Source: Nereocystis luetkeana
Taxonomy: Eukaryota > Sar > Phaeophyceae > Laminariales > Laminariaceae
Assembly: GCA_031213475.1 (NCBI GenBank)
Contig: JARUPZ010000019.1
Span: 891,001-955,000 of the forward strand
Length of the DNA: 64,000 nucleotides
Direction of reading: 5' to 3'
Below the pieces are notes generated by a model. It did no database searches, had not been told where the DNA came from, and saw nothing but the letters and a program-made list of their open reading frames with translations. A program made the translations under genes and the position numbers. Shown in pieces: positions 36,828 to 45,592 of this stretch (within the stretch, counting starts at the first letter, position 1; every line of letters starts with the position of its first letter).

Positions 36828-39800
36828 CCGCTACGCCTGCGTCGATTGGTTGGGTGAGTTGGTTGGTTGGTCGGTTTAGGTTCTGATTGGTTTAGGTGGC
36901 TCAATCAGGTGGTGGGCTGATTTGGTGTGTCGAGGCGGGGTGATTCGTTCGGGTGTTTGTTTTCATTTTGTTTTCTTCTCTGTGTGTGTTTTTGTGGACT
37001 TGCTTTATGCATGTGAGGGGGGGGGGGGCTCGGTAGCCAAATCAGGCGAAAGCTGCTGCTGCTGCTGCTGCTGCTGCAAGTAGGCGGAAGGGGAGTTCCA
37101 AGGATTGTCATGACACTGCTGTAAAACCGCCAACGTCGGTCGATATCACCCACTGAAACGAAAGCGGCAAGCGCGCGCGACGTCGAGCGCCTCGGCCGCA
37201 CATCGATCTCCTCTGAGCTTCATTGCTGTGGTATTTTTGGTACCGCCCCTGCTCTTTACACTTGACACCCATGCGGGCACCATGTACTGAACATTATGCC
37301 ATAAGGTACGACAGCGGTACCATGCCCCCCCCCCCATCTCCATCCCTTCCCCTCCCCCCCCCCTTCCCCCCCGCCCCCCTCCCCCCTCCCCCCCCCCCAT
37401 TCCACATTCCACCCCCCCCCCCTCAGGGCGTGTCTTAACCCTTTTGGGGCATACTGCAGTCCCGTTTTTGGAGATAAATCACTCAAATTATAATGCTCAA
37501 ATTATAAGTAGTCTGTCCCCAATACGGGACAGCAGTTTGCCGTAAAAGGGCGTGTCTTACCCCTCTCCAAAAGAGCACGGGGACGAGCGGAACGGAAGGA
37601 GGCTGCTCGTTGTCGTTCGTTCCGTTCCTGTGTAAAAACGCGTGTTCGAGTCCAGCCATGCAGGGTCCTGGGCCTCGCCAGCCGAATCGGTACGAACGGT
37701 ATGTTTGTGCAAACATGCCGCGACAGACAGCCAACACGCTGTCGTGCGCAAAATGGGTGTCCACGTCCATCTTCGGTGGTGTTCCATCTGCATCACACGA
37801 GACTATGTTTGATCCCGTTCGGTCGGGCCGTTCGGTCCCCCCAAAGAAGAAAAGGGGTGCTACACTTCTTCTTTCTCTTTCAATGATCTACCACTCTGTC
37901 CGAAAATATAAGGAACTATGTTATAGTAATAGTTGATACAAACGTTAGTTACATTTCGGGACAGAGTGGGACTGCTTTTCTCGGGCTGCACTTCTGAATC
38001 TATTCGTTTCGAAAAACCAATCAGCACCAATTCATGTGGCAAATAATATGCCGTTCGACTCGTTTCGATGATCTCTGGGGGAGGGGGGGGGGGGCGGGGC
38101 GTACTCATTTGTTGCTTGCCTTAGTCATTTGACCATTGACCACGCATCCCTTTCGAGACGGAGCACCGTCCCTACTCCTAATAGAGACACCTCCAACAAT
38201 TGGGCGCTCATTGCGTTGTTTCCATATATTACATAGAAACTTTTAGCTAATCTTATCCCCTTCCTGTTTGGCCGCCTGTGGCCACCATCTATCTCCTAGG
38301 ATAGCGATCGTTTTCTCGCTGCTATCTAGTGTGTCAAACTCCTCCGTGTCACATTCTTCTATTTCCCTCGTCTCCTCTTCTAACACATCCCGTTCCTCCT
38401 TGTACATTTCACATTCTCCTACTATGTGAGTTCTACTCTCTATCGCTTTGCCACACGGGCACATCTGTGCATTTATTTCCTCCTCCTCCCGGCTACTGGT
38501 ATACCTCTTTCTTCTTTCTGGCAAGTCCAGGTCGCCTACACGAAACCGCAGCTTCAGCGTTTTCGCGAACTCCATTGGGCTGTGCAGATACGTTTTCATT
38601 CCTATTCCTTCCCCCAATCTCCCGTATATCTCTAGGTGTTTTTCCGATTCCACCTTGTTTCGTAGCGCTAGCCTTTCCCTTCTTTCTATCCTTTCTTCTA
38701 CTTCTGCCTTGTACTTCCCAAACTTCCCGGCGAACATCACCTCTTCTTGGTTTCCCCCTATATCCTTCCATACTTTCTCAACTACGCTATCCCACTTTAT
38801 TCCAGTTCGCCCTTTTGTTACTTTCTCCCATATAGCTTTATCAACTATGGCCGGCAACCTCTTTTTTGGCATGTCCCTTACTTTATATTGCCATTTCAAC
38901 TTTCTCATATCCCTGTTTGTCTTGAGTGGGTGCATTCCCAGTTCTGCTCTTAATACTGTATTACTAGTCGTACTTGAGCATCTTGGGATTTTTTTTGCTG
39001 CTGTCATCTGTGCTGTTTCCAACTGTTTTACGAGTTTCGCATTCCCTTCCCATACTTCTCCTGCATATTCTAGCTTTGGTACTATCACATTCATCAGGAT
39101 ACATCTCTTAATCCTGGTGTCAAGGTGCGAGTCTGTTAGGATCGCATCCATCTTGCCTATGTGTGCTTTACCCTTTCCTATTACTTTTGCTGTATGTGTA
39201 TCCCAAGAGCAGTCTTTTGAGATCTCTACGCCAAGGTACGTATACTGGTCTACGATCGGCAATTCATCTTCTCCACACTTCCAACTGAAATTTATCGGGT
39301 TCACCTTATCTTCGTTACAAACAACTACTGCGCATTCCTTGACGTTCGCCGTCACCCTCCATTTCCTAGTGTATTCTAGCGCGTTCTCTATTTGTTTCTC
39401 CAATCCTTCGGGTGTTTCTGATATCCCCACGAAGTCATCAGCAAACATCAATCCCGACACTGTATCTTCCCCTACCGTGACTCCCTGCCTTGCTGCTTCA
39501 ACTGCTACTATCAGGTCGTTAATATATATCTTGTATCGGTTGGGTGACAGCGTACATCCCTGTGCAACTCCTTGTAAAATATCAACATACTTCGATATTT
39601 CCCCGTCCAGCATCACAGCACTTCTCGCACATTCCGTCATCTTTTTCATCATTCTCCACATCTTTCCTCTGATTCCTATTTCCCATAGTTTTTTCCACAA
39701 TCCATTTCTCCATACTGTGTCGTAGGCCTTCTGTACATCTAGAAAGAAACAGTATGTTGTTAGTCCCGCGTCTTTCCTACCTTGGATTATCTTACCTAGA

Positions 39801-42800
39801 GTGTACACATTGTCTACGCAGCTACGGTTTGGCCTAAACCCTGCTTGCCCTTCGCTTATTTTGTCTTCCTTCTCCATCATCGTTCCCATTCTATCGTTCA
39901 AAATCAAACAAAATGTTTTACCTACTGTGCTTAGTAGCGTTATCCCTCTATTATAGTTCCCCGGGTCAGCCTTATCTCCTTTCTTGAATAAGTTTACTAC
40001 TACTCCTTCTCTCCACCTCCTGGGTGCGTACTCGTTTTTCCATATCCAGTTATACAACATAACCAGCATGGTAAGCATTCCTTCTTCCCCGTACTTCATA
40101 AATTCATTCACTATTTGGTCTGCCCCTGCTGCTTTTCTATTCTTAAGTTTAGCTACACATTTATTCACCTTTTCCCTTGTGAACTCTCTCTGTAACCCTT
40201 CCGAACCACTGTCTTCCCTTTCTGATGCATCTACGTTCGCCTCTGCCCACGCGTTGATTTCCTTCTCGAATTCTGTGTCGAACGTTTCGTTGGTTGTGGG
40301 TGTTCCTAGCTTACGGTAATGCTCGACGGACAAGTACTTCCCTTTTTCCCTTCGAACTACTAACCATTTTACCGTTCTGTGCTCTTAAGGTAGCTATTCC
40401 CGTGTCAGCCTCTCCTGCTTGTTTGCCCAGTATCCCTTTTATCCCTACCCACATCTGCTTCATCCCTCCCTCAAAGTCTTCATTCGTTTCGTTTACTACG
40501 TCTTTCCATATCCCTTTCTTCTTCTTCTCTACCATCTCTTTTACTTTCTTTCTAGCTACATCATATTCCTCCCATCCTGTTGTAGTTTTGCTCGATGTAT
40601 ACCTTGCGTGTGCCTTTCTCCTTACTGTTATAGCCTCTTTTACTTCTTCATCCTACCATTTTACTGCTCTGTTGCATACTATCAACTTTTTCCCTATTAC
40701 TTTACTTGCTGTGGTCTTGACCAACTTCTCCCATCCTTCTATTATCCTAGCTCCTGCATCAACCCTCTCTATATCGTTCCTTGTAGTACCTATTCTTTCC
40801 AATAACTCGGAAAATTGCTCTGCATTTTTGGCTATCTCTTCTTGGAACTCTTCCCGTTTCTCTTCTACTTCTAGTTTATCTATTCTCCATCTGTGTAATT
40901 TCCTACCTCGTCTGTGTTTGAAAACTCTTGTCGGTCGACTGTCTGTCCATATTAGACAGTGATCCGTAGTTCCTACGTCCGCTGCGCATACATGTAGTTC
41001 TGTTTCCTTCCCACTTCCGTTTTCTACTACTATAAAGTCAAGGATAGAGCTTTCTCCTTTTTGTATGCACTGTCTAGTCCATTCCGGTTCTGCCTTTTTT
41101 ACTCTGTCGTTCAACGTCTTCATCTCGTTGTGTTTGAGGAACTTCAACATCTCTTCCCCATTCTTATTTTTTGTTACTTCCCCATACTGTCCAATGCTCT
41201 CATTCAGTTTGCTTGCCTTCCCAATTCTTGAAGTAAAGCCTCCCACTAGTACTACCTCTCCTTGCCTCTTATACTTCTGTACATCTACTGCTACTTCTCC
41301 GAACTTCCTCTGTATATCTTTTATCGTATTCTTCGACCCTGGGGGCATATATATGTTTCCTAAGAAGTAATATTTCGCTCCCCGCTCCCCTGGTATCTTA
41401 ATCCATATGCGTTCGTCGAATTTAGTGTCTTTGATCACCTCTATTATGTCACACAGGTATTCTTTGACTAGGAACCCCACGCCCCCCGACCCCCTATTCT
41501 TGCTATTCTGTCCCTTTCTCTTCTTCCCTATCCATGCGTACTCTCCAACTTTGCATCCTATCTCCCCCCCCTCTTTCTCCCATGACTCTTGAATTCCCAC
41601 TGTGTCTAGGTCGCGCTTAGTTACTTGTTCCACAATTTAGATCCTTTTTCGTTCATCCGTGGCGAACCCACATACGTTCCATGATCCTATTTTCAGCCTT
41701 TTATTTCGTTTCACTACCCGCTCTAGTCTTACCTGTTCCTTCTCCGTTGTCGCTACGAGTATTTCTGTCATCTCTTCTTTGAGCATTCTTTCCATTTCCG
41801 TTTCTGTTTTTGTCTTCTTGTTCTACGCCCCTATGTTTCTCCCCCATTCCCTTTGGACCACTTGCTGTTTCCTGCCTCCCCTTACCTTCGTTCACCCTAG
41901 AACTACGTCTTAGTTTCGCTATTCCATTAGCTATACATACTCTCCATCCCAGTCTTCTAACCCATGCCGACACTTTTTCTGTCTCCATCCTCTGCCACTC
42001 CATGCTCGCTTTCGGCTTTAGCGTGACTCGAAAGTGTTCTCCCTCTCGTTCTACGTTTCCTATTGCAAAGCAGTACAGTGCTACTTCTTCGCACTTCCTC
42101 TTGAACTCAATCCTCGTCATGTCGCTAGGAACTCCAAATATCGGCACTATTAGTACTTTACCCTGCCAGTCTTTCTTGCTCCACCCACCCTGCCTCACCG
42201 TCTTTCTCCTAATCTCTTCCGAGAAAATCTCCAGCTTGTTTGTGTTCATAATGGTAGTGGGAAACGTTCAAGTTACTGGGACTTCCCAATCCTAGTACTC
42301 GTTGGGGGTCTGGTGTCTTTCAGTTCTTTTGCCGGCGCACCACACTAAACAGTGTCTCCAACACGGGCTCGTAGCCTGGAGCCAAGTTCAACACCCTTAA
42401 CACAAGTACCCCACGTTTGTGTCAGGCGATCTGCATGGTAACCATCCTGGCGTCCCACGATCGTATCTTCTATCTTCTTTCCCCGCTGCTGTACTGGTTA
42501 CTTTTCTCCAGGGAGGTCATTTTTACCATGCAAGGTTCAAGGACGGCTTGCATAACACAAAAAATCTTACTCACACATCGGGATGCCCCGTACGTCTCCT
42601 TCTCCGTCATATGTACGTTTCACCATGGGTAACTACCCCCCCTAATGCTCCCGAGTAGACCTTCACTGCCGAAAGCTTGGCCGACAATTCCCCCACACTT
42701 TGTACCGGCTTCTATCCTTCAAGATATCAAGATATCTACGTACCGCTTGGTGCTCCTTCTCTTCGGTCATGTGGTCGGTCAAATGCAAGGTGTTTGTTTC

Positions 42801-45415
42801 ATGAGTATAATAGGTCTTGACTTAATGTCATGCATCATCCACCCCTCCCCTTCATTTGGCGTTTGGTATGTGCACCAAATGTCGGGGATTTTAGGAATAA
42901 TGTCAGACCAGACTTCCACCGCCCAATGGAAATCGGTAAAAGTTTTACGGGTATCTTACCACGAGACCCAACCTTCATGTGAATTGAACATGTTGGGGTG
43001 ACCATGCTGTATCCATGTGTGTGCATGTGAGGCGATCCACCTTCATGCTAGGTTTTTGGTCTATTCTTTTATGCCTTTACTACCAGTATTATGATACGGG
43101 AGAAACTTTATACATTTTTTTGTTTCATGTCTATGTCTGATTTGGGTTCGGATATGGGGAGAAAACAAAATGGTTAGTTAAGTTGTTTCATTTCTAGATC
43201 TGGTTTGTGGTTTGGTATGGAAAAAAAACAAACAAACAAACAAACAAACAAACAAACAAACAAGCGGTTAGGTGAGTAGTTTCATATATACTTCTGATTT
43301 GGGTTTCGGTATCGGGAAACAACATGGTTAGTTGAGTAGTTTCATGCCTGAATCCGGTTTGTGTTATTTTATGGTGAACAAAAAAACCGGTTAGTTCAAT
43401 TGTTTCATGTTTAAATCTGTTTTTTGCTTTTTCGGTATGATGAAAAAAATATAAGTTAGCTGAGTAATTTCATGTCTAATCTGGTTTGTGTTATGTTATG
43501 AAGAAAAAAAAACTGGTTAGACGTATGCCAATGGTACAGCGAAGTTGCAATAAAAAGTTTGAATTTCAAAGATACCCGCCAAAAAAAATCAGAACACGCT
43601 TCCTATGGGCCACCTAAAAAAAAAAAAGTTCCTAACTTTTGGAAAAGCCCGAAAAAAGCAAATCTGGGACCGATGTTGGGCCAACATCGGCTTGAGAAAA
43701 ACTCAGGCCGATCTTTGGTTCGAAGCGGCGAGATTCCGAGTCCTCGACAGACATCGATCAACAAAACCAACGATTGCGTCACGAATTCTGAACGGAGTGC
43801 CCTCGTTAGGGGCTCCGACCCACCCTAGGGTCATCGTCTTCACACCATGGCCGGTGTCATGTGGCGGGAGCTGACCAGGCGTGTGATAAAAACATATTTG
43901 GCCGCTGGTTCGCACAAAACAGAAGACAAAACTTCTCCATCCGTCTCGAATGGCAAAAAATAGTCTTTTTTTCAGGTTTGGGAGGATACCGTAGGACGCC
44001 GCCGGCATCCGCCTGATATCTTCGAGGCCGTCATCTATACTCGTTGGGCTTGCCAGATACCGAGTGGGTTGGCCGTGGGCTGAGTCTATGTCGAGATCGA
44101 GGGTCGATCGTCGCACGAGCTGGTTTCGATCACCGTGTTGACAATTTGCGACCAGAAAAACACAAATTGCGCCGCCTGCAGCCGTTGGGGGAGAAAAAAG
44201 AAAAAATCAAACATTTTTCTCTTTTTTCCCCACAGCGGCGGTACGAGAAATTTTTCGGCTGTTTTTTTAAAGCCATATATTTGAAAAAAAACTTTTCAAC
44301 TTCGCGTTTCCATTGGCATAGGTCTTAGTTCAATTATTTCACGTCTAAATATGTTAGCTGAGCAATTTCATGTCTAATCTGGTTTGTGTTGTTTTATGGC
44401 GAAAAAAAACAACTGGTTAGTTCAATTATTTCACGTCTAAATCTGGTTTTTGCGTTTTTGATGTGAAAAAATAAATAAATAGTTAGTTGAGTAATTTCGA
44501 GTCTAAATCCGGTCTGTGTAATCATATGGGGAAAAAACTGGTTAGTTCAATTGTTTCATTTCTAAATTTGTTTTTTGCGTTTCGGTATGGGGGGAAAAAA
44601 ATGTTAGTTGAGTAATTTCATGTCTATTTCTGGTTTTGTGTTTTTTGTGCCGGAAAATATCTGTAAAGCGTGTAGTATACTATGTTGTGTTTGTTTTACC
44701 GGCGGGTCTGTTTTTGTTTCGTTTTTTTTTCTGTTGTTTGCATGGTGTATATGTCTGGTCTGGTCTATATGACATTTATGTCGGAAGGAGCCGTCTGTAC
44801 ATTTCATGTCTAGTGTCTGGTGGCTTGTTTTACAGCGTCGTCGCCACTCGACACCTCGACGCCAACCTATCCAGATTTGTTGGGGGGGGTTAAGACACGC
44901 TCTCACCCCCCTTCTCCCCCGCTCCTTCTCCCCTCCCCTCCCCCCCCCCTCTCCCCACCCCCAACCCCTCCCCCCCCCCCCCTCTTGCTTCAAAAACAAA
45001 AGCTCGACCCTACCTTCCCGTTACCGGCTTCGTGGCGGGCACCGGCGACAGCAAGCTCGGTGGCAACACGGCAGTGGACGACTTCTCTTCGGTGACTCTT
45101 GCGGACGGTGACGTGGTGACGGTTGTCTACGACGCTGACGCGGGCGTGCTCACGTTTCTCGTGAACGGTTCCAGCCTCGGAGAGGCGTACGGAGGCCTGG
45201 CTGGACGGGAGGGGGGGAGAGGAGGGGCGACGATGGTTGGAGGAGGAGGAGGAGGAGGAGGAGAAGGAGAAGGAGAAGGAGGAAGGGCGATGGTTGGAGG
45301 AGGAGGAGGAGGAGGAGGAGGGGCAGGAGGGGGAGGGGCGATGGTTGAAGGGGCGTCGATGGTGGCGGCACTGGCGGTGAACTCGGCCGGCGCGATGTGG
45401 TCTCTTGAATGGTAG
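25070..45415 (+). CDS. BTB-BACK-SPRY domain protein
   Basis: Seven exons with matching phases at all six junctions: 25070-25871, 27466-27655, 28677-28833, 30191-30337, 32132-32268, 36569-36678 and 45003-45415 (TAG), giving 651 aa. The BTB domain starts at 26-33 (CDITFVI), is interrupted by about 175 residues of low-complexity, Glu-rich sequence, and resumes at 210 (EFRCHRVFFAACSEYFRALL), running into exon 2. BACK spans about 330-430 (FPLVQDFVREGELQADEADL; RLPLVSLRDLMSVVRPSGLV). SPRY spans about 435-651 (WMADDNRTVTTSVGDW, SGLHRWSVRANK, VVYDADAGVLTFLVNG). A Gly-rich insertion from GGA repeats precedes the last strand (NSAGAMWSLEW). In known families BTB-BACK proteins bind CUL3 and a C-terminal domain binds the substrate; here SPRY would take that role (inference). 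The last intron is 8.3 kb and holds an antisense LINE. Confidence 0.9.
26050..26154. mobile_element. Palindromic MITE, family A (well-preserved copy)
   Basis: TTACGGGGGACCATAGTAAA to TTTACTATGGTCCCCCGTAA, flanked on both sides by TA (target duplication). The centre ACTAACAATATTTGG is typical of the family. First intron of the BTB gene. Confidence 0.9.
26313..26432. mobile_element. Palindromic MITE, family A, carrying two small TA-flanked inserts
   Basis: Same ends as the copy at 26050. Compared with it, CCTGG+TA is added in the left arm (AAATACCTGGTAGGACC) and CCAG+TA after ACCTA (ACCTACCAGTATGG). Left flank TA; right flank CA. Confidence 0.85.
27988..28100. mobile_element. Palindromic MITE, family A
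   Basis: TTACGGAGGACCACAGTGAA to ACTATGGTCCCCCGTAG. It carries TACCATGGTA in the centre where other copies have a plain TA. BTB gene intron 2. Confidence 0.85.
28270..28630 (+). repeat. CGTCCGTT-type degenerate array
   Basis: About 360 bp of TTCGTCCATCCGTCCGTT-like 4- and 8-mers, strongly C/T-biased on the plus strand, directly upstream of the exon at 28677. Open frames here are by-products of the repeat. Confidence 0.65.
28885..28984. mobile_element. Palindromic MITE, family A (short right arm)
   Basis: TTACGGGGGACCATATTAAA on the left, TTTACTGGTCCCTCGTAA on the right, TA on both flanks. BTB gene intron 3. Confidence 0.85.
29341..29377 (+). repeat. CTG microsatellite
   Basis: About twelve CTG units. 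A CAG tract (29679-29712) and CTG/CTC/CCG tracts (30008-30165, just before the exon at 30191) lie in the same intron. Confidence 0.85.
30590..30713 (+). mobile_element. Family E repeat, 5'-truncated, poly(C) tail
   Basis: Starts at CCTGCCTGGTCGGTGAAAAC, runs through GGATGCGAGGGTCTATGGTC and ends CTGAGTACACCG followed by C. Only the last 110 bp of the family consensus is present. Confidence 0.8.
30782..30885 (+). mobile_element. Family E repeat, 5'-truncated, joined to a preceding C run
   Basis: Begins at CTCCTGGTCGGTGAAAACCC immediately downstream of a long C run and ends GAGATTGAGTATATAG without its own C tail. Same truncation point as the copy at 30590. Confidence 0.75.
32326..32455 (-). 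mobile_element. Family E repeat, 5'-truncated (first of a tandem pair)
   Basis: Read on the minus strand it covers the CCGTCCTGGCATTGTAGGGA to GAGTACACC core and a C tail (G run 32332-32349). Its upstream end abuts the C tail of the copy at 32456. Confidence 0.8.
32456..32830 (-). mobile_element. Family E repeat, near full length
   Basis: The longest well-preserved copy. On the minus strand it begins in CAAGGGAATTGATCGTATCA, continues through CAAGAGGCAGTTACATAGTA, GCACAC/CCGGAAATTAAATT and CATGCGAATCGCCGGACATC, then enters the common core and the poly(C) tail. BTB gene intron 5. Confidence 0.8.
32990..33108 (-). mobile_element. Family E repeat, 5'-truncated
   Basis: Minus-strand core from GCAATGTCTGCCTGGTCGGT to GATAATGAGTACACC plus a C tail. 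It directly abuts the C tail of the family L copy beginning at 33109. Confidence 0.8.
33109..33425 (-). mobile_element. Family L repeats (LINE 3' tail) chained at poly(C)
   Basis: On the minus strand, from 33425 downward: a GAGTACC plus C end, then a copy starting GGAGATAGATGGTGGCCACA and ending ATGAGTACGTCC plus C, then a third stub AGGCAAGCAACAAATGAGTA plus C. Three poly(C)-ended units thus follow each other head to tail. Confidence 0.75.
33925..34110 (+). repeat. GGGTC/GACCC-rich repeat pair
   Basis: GCGGGTCAGGTCAGGT and GTCGGGTCGG on the left face CTGACCCGACCCAACCCGGC and GACCCGCGGGTCGG on the right, forming a loose inverted arrangement. Intronic. Confidence 0.55.
34275..34345 (+). repeat. 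CCCT microsatellite
   Basis: TCCC units uninterrupted apart from one C run. Similar to the tract at 107-241, but with no adjacent exon. Confidence 0.85.
34413..34672 (+). repeat. AGT microsatellite
   Basis: About 260 bp of AGT with AGC, GGT and AAG interruptions. It produces long Ser and Val frames that are not genes. BTB gene intron 5. Confidence 0.9.
34721..34826. mobile_element. Palindromic MITE, family A
   Basis: TTACGGGGAAGCATAGCTAA to ATATGGTCCCCCCGTAA; flanks CA/TG, a possible mutated TA pair. Confidence 0.8.
35033..35250. mobile_element. Palindromic MITE, family A (outer copy of a nested pair)
   Basis: The outer element begins TTACGGGGGGCCATAGTTAA at 35033 and ends ACTATGGTCCCCCGTAA at 35250. 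It is interrupted after ATATTGTTA by the copy at 35070-35175 and resumes at TAGTAAAAATGGTC. It carries a TACTGGTA insert in its right half. Confidence 0.9.
35070..35175. mobile_element. Palindromic MITE, family A (inserted into another copy)
   Basis: A complete 106-bp element from TTACGG to CCGTAA, with TA on each side. The uninterrupted host sequence in other copies is ATTGTTAGTAAAAAT, so the insertion duplicated exactly TA. Confidence 0.92.
35562..35642. mobile_element. Palindromic MITE, family C (diverged)
   Basis: TCTGCAGTCCCGTTTTGGGG left arm, GTTTGTCTCCGTAACGGGGC right arm, followed by TGTAGCCCTACAAGTGTT. Confidence 0.7.
35732..35838. mobile_element. Palindromic MITE, family A (right end degenerate)
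   Basis: TTACGGGGGACCGTAGTAAA on the left. The right arm has become a C run before AATAG. Confidence 0.75.
35905..36078 (+). repeat. Two-unit tandem duplication, about 95 bp
   Basis: GCTCCTCACTTTAGGAGCAT...GGCCAAAAAGTTA is repeated as GCGCCTCAGTTTAGGAGCAT...GGCCGAAAAGTAC with small indels. Confidence 0.65.
36323..36436. mobile_element. Palindromic MITE, family A
   Basis: TTACGGGGGACCATAGTTAG to ACTATATGGTCCTCCGTGA. It contains CCTACCAGGTATAC where undisrupted copies have CCTATAT. Confidence 0.85.
36755..36832. repeat. AT-rich palindromic microsatellite
   Basis: TATA runs on both sides of a short GCGG centre. The outer parts read GGTATATAATATATA and TATTATATACCG, so the tract can form a cruciform. 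It lies just downstream of the SPRY exon at 36569. Confidence 0.75.
37437..37550. mobile_element. Palindromic MITE, family C with flanking 12-bp direct repeat
   Basis: Arms CTGCAGTCCCGTTTTTGGAG and CCCCAATACGGGACAGCAG, with an internal duplication of CTCAAATTATAA. GGGCGTGTCTTA occurs directly before and directly after the element, a candidate target-site duplication. Confidence 0.75.
37891..37969. mobile_element. 79-bp MITE, family D
   Basis: CCACTCTGTCCGAAAATATA on the left mirrors ACATTTCGGGACAGAGTGG on the right. A second copy of identical length lies at 59682-59760. Confidence 0.8.
38243..41700 (-). pseudogene. LINE ORF2: AP endonuclease plus reverse transcriptase, broken
   Basis: The frame begins near 41700 with the endonuclease start LKIGSWNVCGF. 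A TAA stop interrupts it about 18 codons later (41640s), before VEQVTKRDLDTVGIQESWE. The endonuclease part continues to 40653 with GNIYMPPG and DHCLIW-type motifs. There a TAG replaces the second Trp of a WW pair (AVKW*DEEVKEA). The linker continues in the same frame to about 40335, where the frame shifts, and the reverse transcriptase runs 40333-38243. It shows GFRPNRSC, the catalytic LMFADDFVGI (FADD) and a C-terminal CPCG...HIVGEC zinc-knuckle-like element. Two stops and one shift make it non-functional as read, but the domains are otherwise intact, so decay is recent. Confidence 0.88.
41701..42249 (-). CDS. LINE ORF1 protein
   Basis: 182 codons, intact from ATG to TAA, directly upstream of ORF2. 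It has a basic N-terminal half containing KVLIVPIFGVPSDMTRIEFK and LGWRVCIANGIAKLRR, and a highly charged, disordered tail. No CCHC zinc knuckle is visible. Position and basicity suggest an RNA-binding ORF1p. The family is not recognised. Confidence 0.65.
   Translation of the reverse strand: MNTNKLEIFSEEIRRKTVRQGGWSKKDWQGKVLIVPIFGVPSDMTRIEFKRKCEEVALYCFAIGNVEREGEHFRVTLKPKASMEWQRMETEKVSAWVRRLGWRVCIANGIAKLRRSSRVNEGKGRQETASGPKGMGEKHRGVEQEDKNRNGNGKNAQRRDDRNTRSDNGEGTGKTRAGSETK
43075..43520 (+). repeat. About 65-bp minisatellite, left part
   Basis: Units contain GGTTAGTTGAGTAGTTTCAT, TCTAAATCTGGTTTGTGTT and a run of A with GGTATG. Six or seven diverged units. A (CAAA)n stretch lies inside at 43220-43262. 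Confidence 0.8.
43521..44324. mobile_element. 804-bp terminal-inverted-repeat transposon inserted in a minisatellite
   Basis: The left end reads ACGTATGCCAATGGTACAGC then GAAGTTGCAATAAAAAGTTT. The right end read inward gives GACCTATGCCAATGGAAACG then CGAAGTTGAAAAGTTTTTTT. TTAG flanks both sides (43517-43520 and 44325-44328). The rejoined flanks recreate the normal minisatellite text CTGGTTAGTTCAATTATTTC seen intact at 44412. Inside is a perfect short palindrome CCGATGTTGGGCCAACATCGG-type at 43671-43691. No transposase is seen, so it is non-autonomous. Confidence 0.8.
44325..44650 (+). repeat. About 65-bp minisatellite, right part
   Basis: Continuation of the array split by the transposon at 43521-44324. 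Units contain GGTTAGTTCAATTGTTTCAT and TAATTTCATGTCTAATCTGG. Confidence 0.8.
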
Positions 45416-45511
45416 AATAGGTGGCTATGTATTTGTGTGTATACACGAAGCGCTCTTGATTGTTGTTGGAGATGTCGTGTGGCGAGGAGGTGATCCTAAG
45501 CTTGGTTTGCG

Positions 45512-45592
45512 TCGGGTTGTCTTGCGTTGGGTTGGGTTGGGTTGCGTTGGGTTGGGTTGCGTCGCGTTGGTTTTGGGCTCGGTTGGGTTGGG
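45512..45592 (+). repeat. GGTTG/GGGTT array, telomere-like in style
   Basis: About 80 bp of GGGTTGGGTTGCGTTGGGTTGG-type pentamers just downstream of the BTB gene stop. G-rich on the plus strand. Confidence 0.8.

Larger units (their letters stand above)
38078..42300 (-). mobile_element. LINE (non-LTR retrotransposon) with poly(C) tail
   Basis: About 4.2 kb antisense in the last intron of the BTB-BACK-SPRY gene. Transcript order is ORF1 (42249-41701), ORF2 with AP endonuclease and reverse transcriptase (about 41700-38243), and a 3' untranslated region ending AACAAATGAGTACGCCCC, then C-rich (plus-strand G run 38079-38100). No long terminal repeats are present. The 5' end is uncertain; no clear target duplication was found. 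The 3' 200 bp recurs alone at 1.5, 9.7, 33.1, 51.9, 61.5 and 62.3 kb. Confidence 0.9.

Noticed and set aside
38448..39725. 425-codon plus-strand open frame
   Set aside because: Antisense of the LINE reverse transcriptase, whose FADD motif and family landmarks lie on the minus strand.
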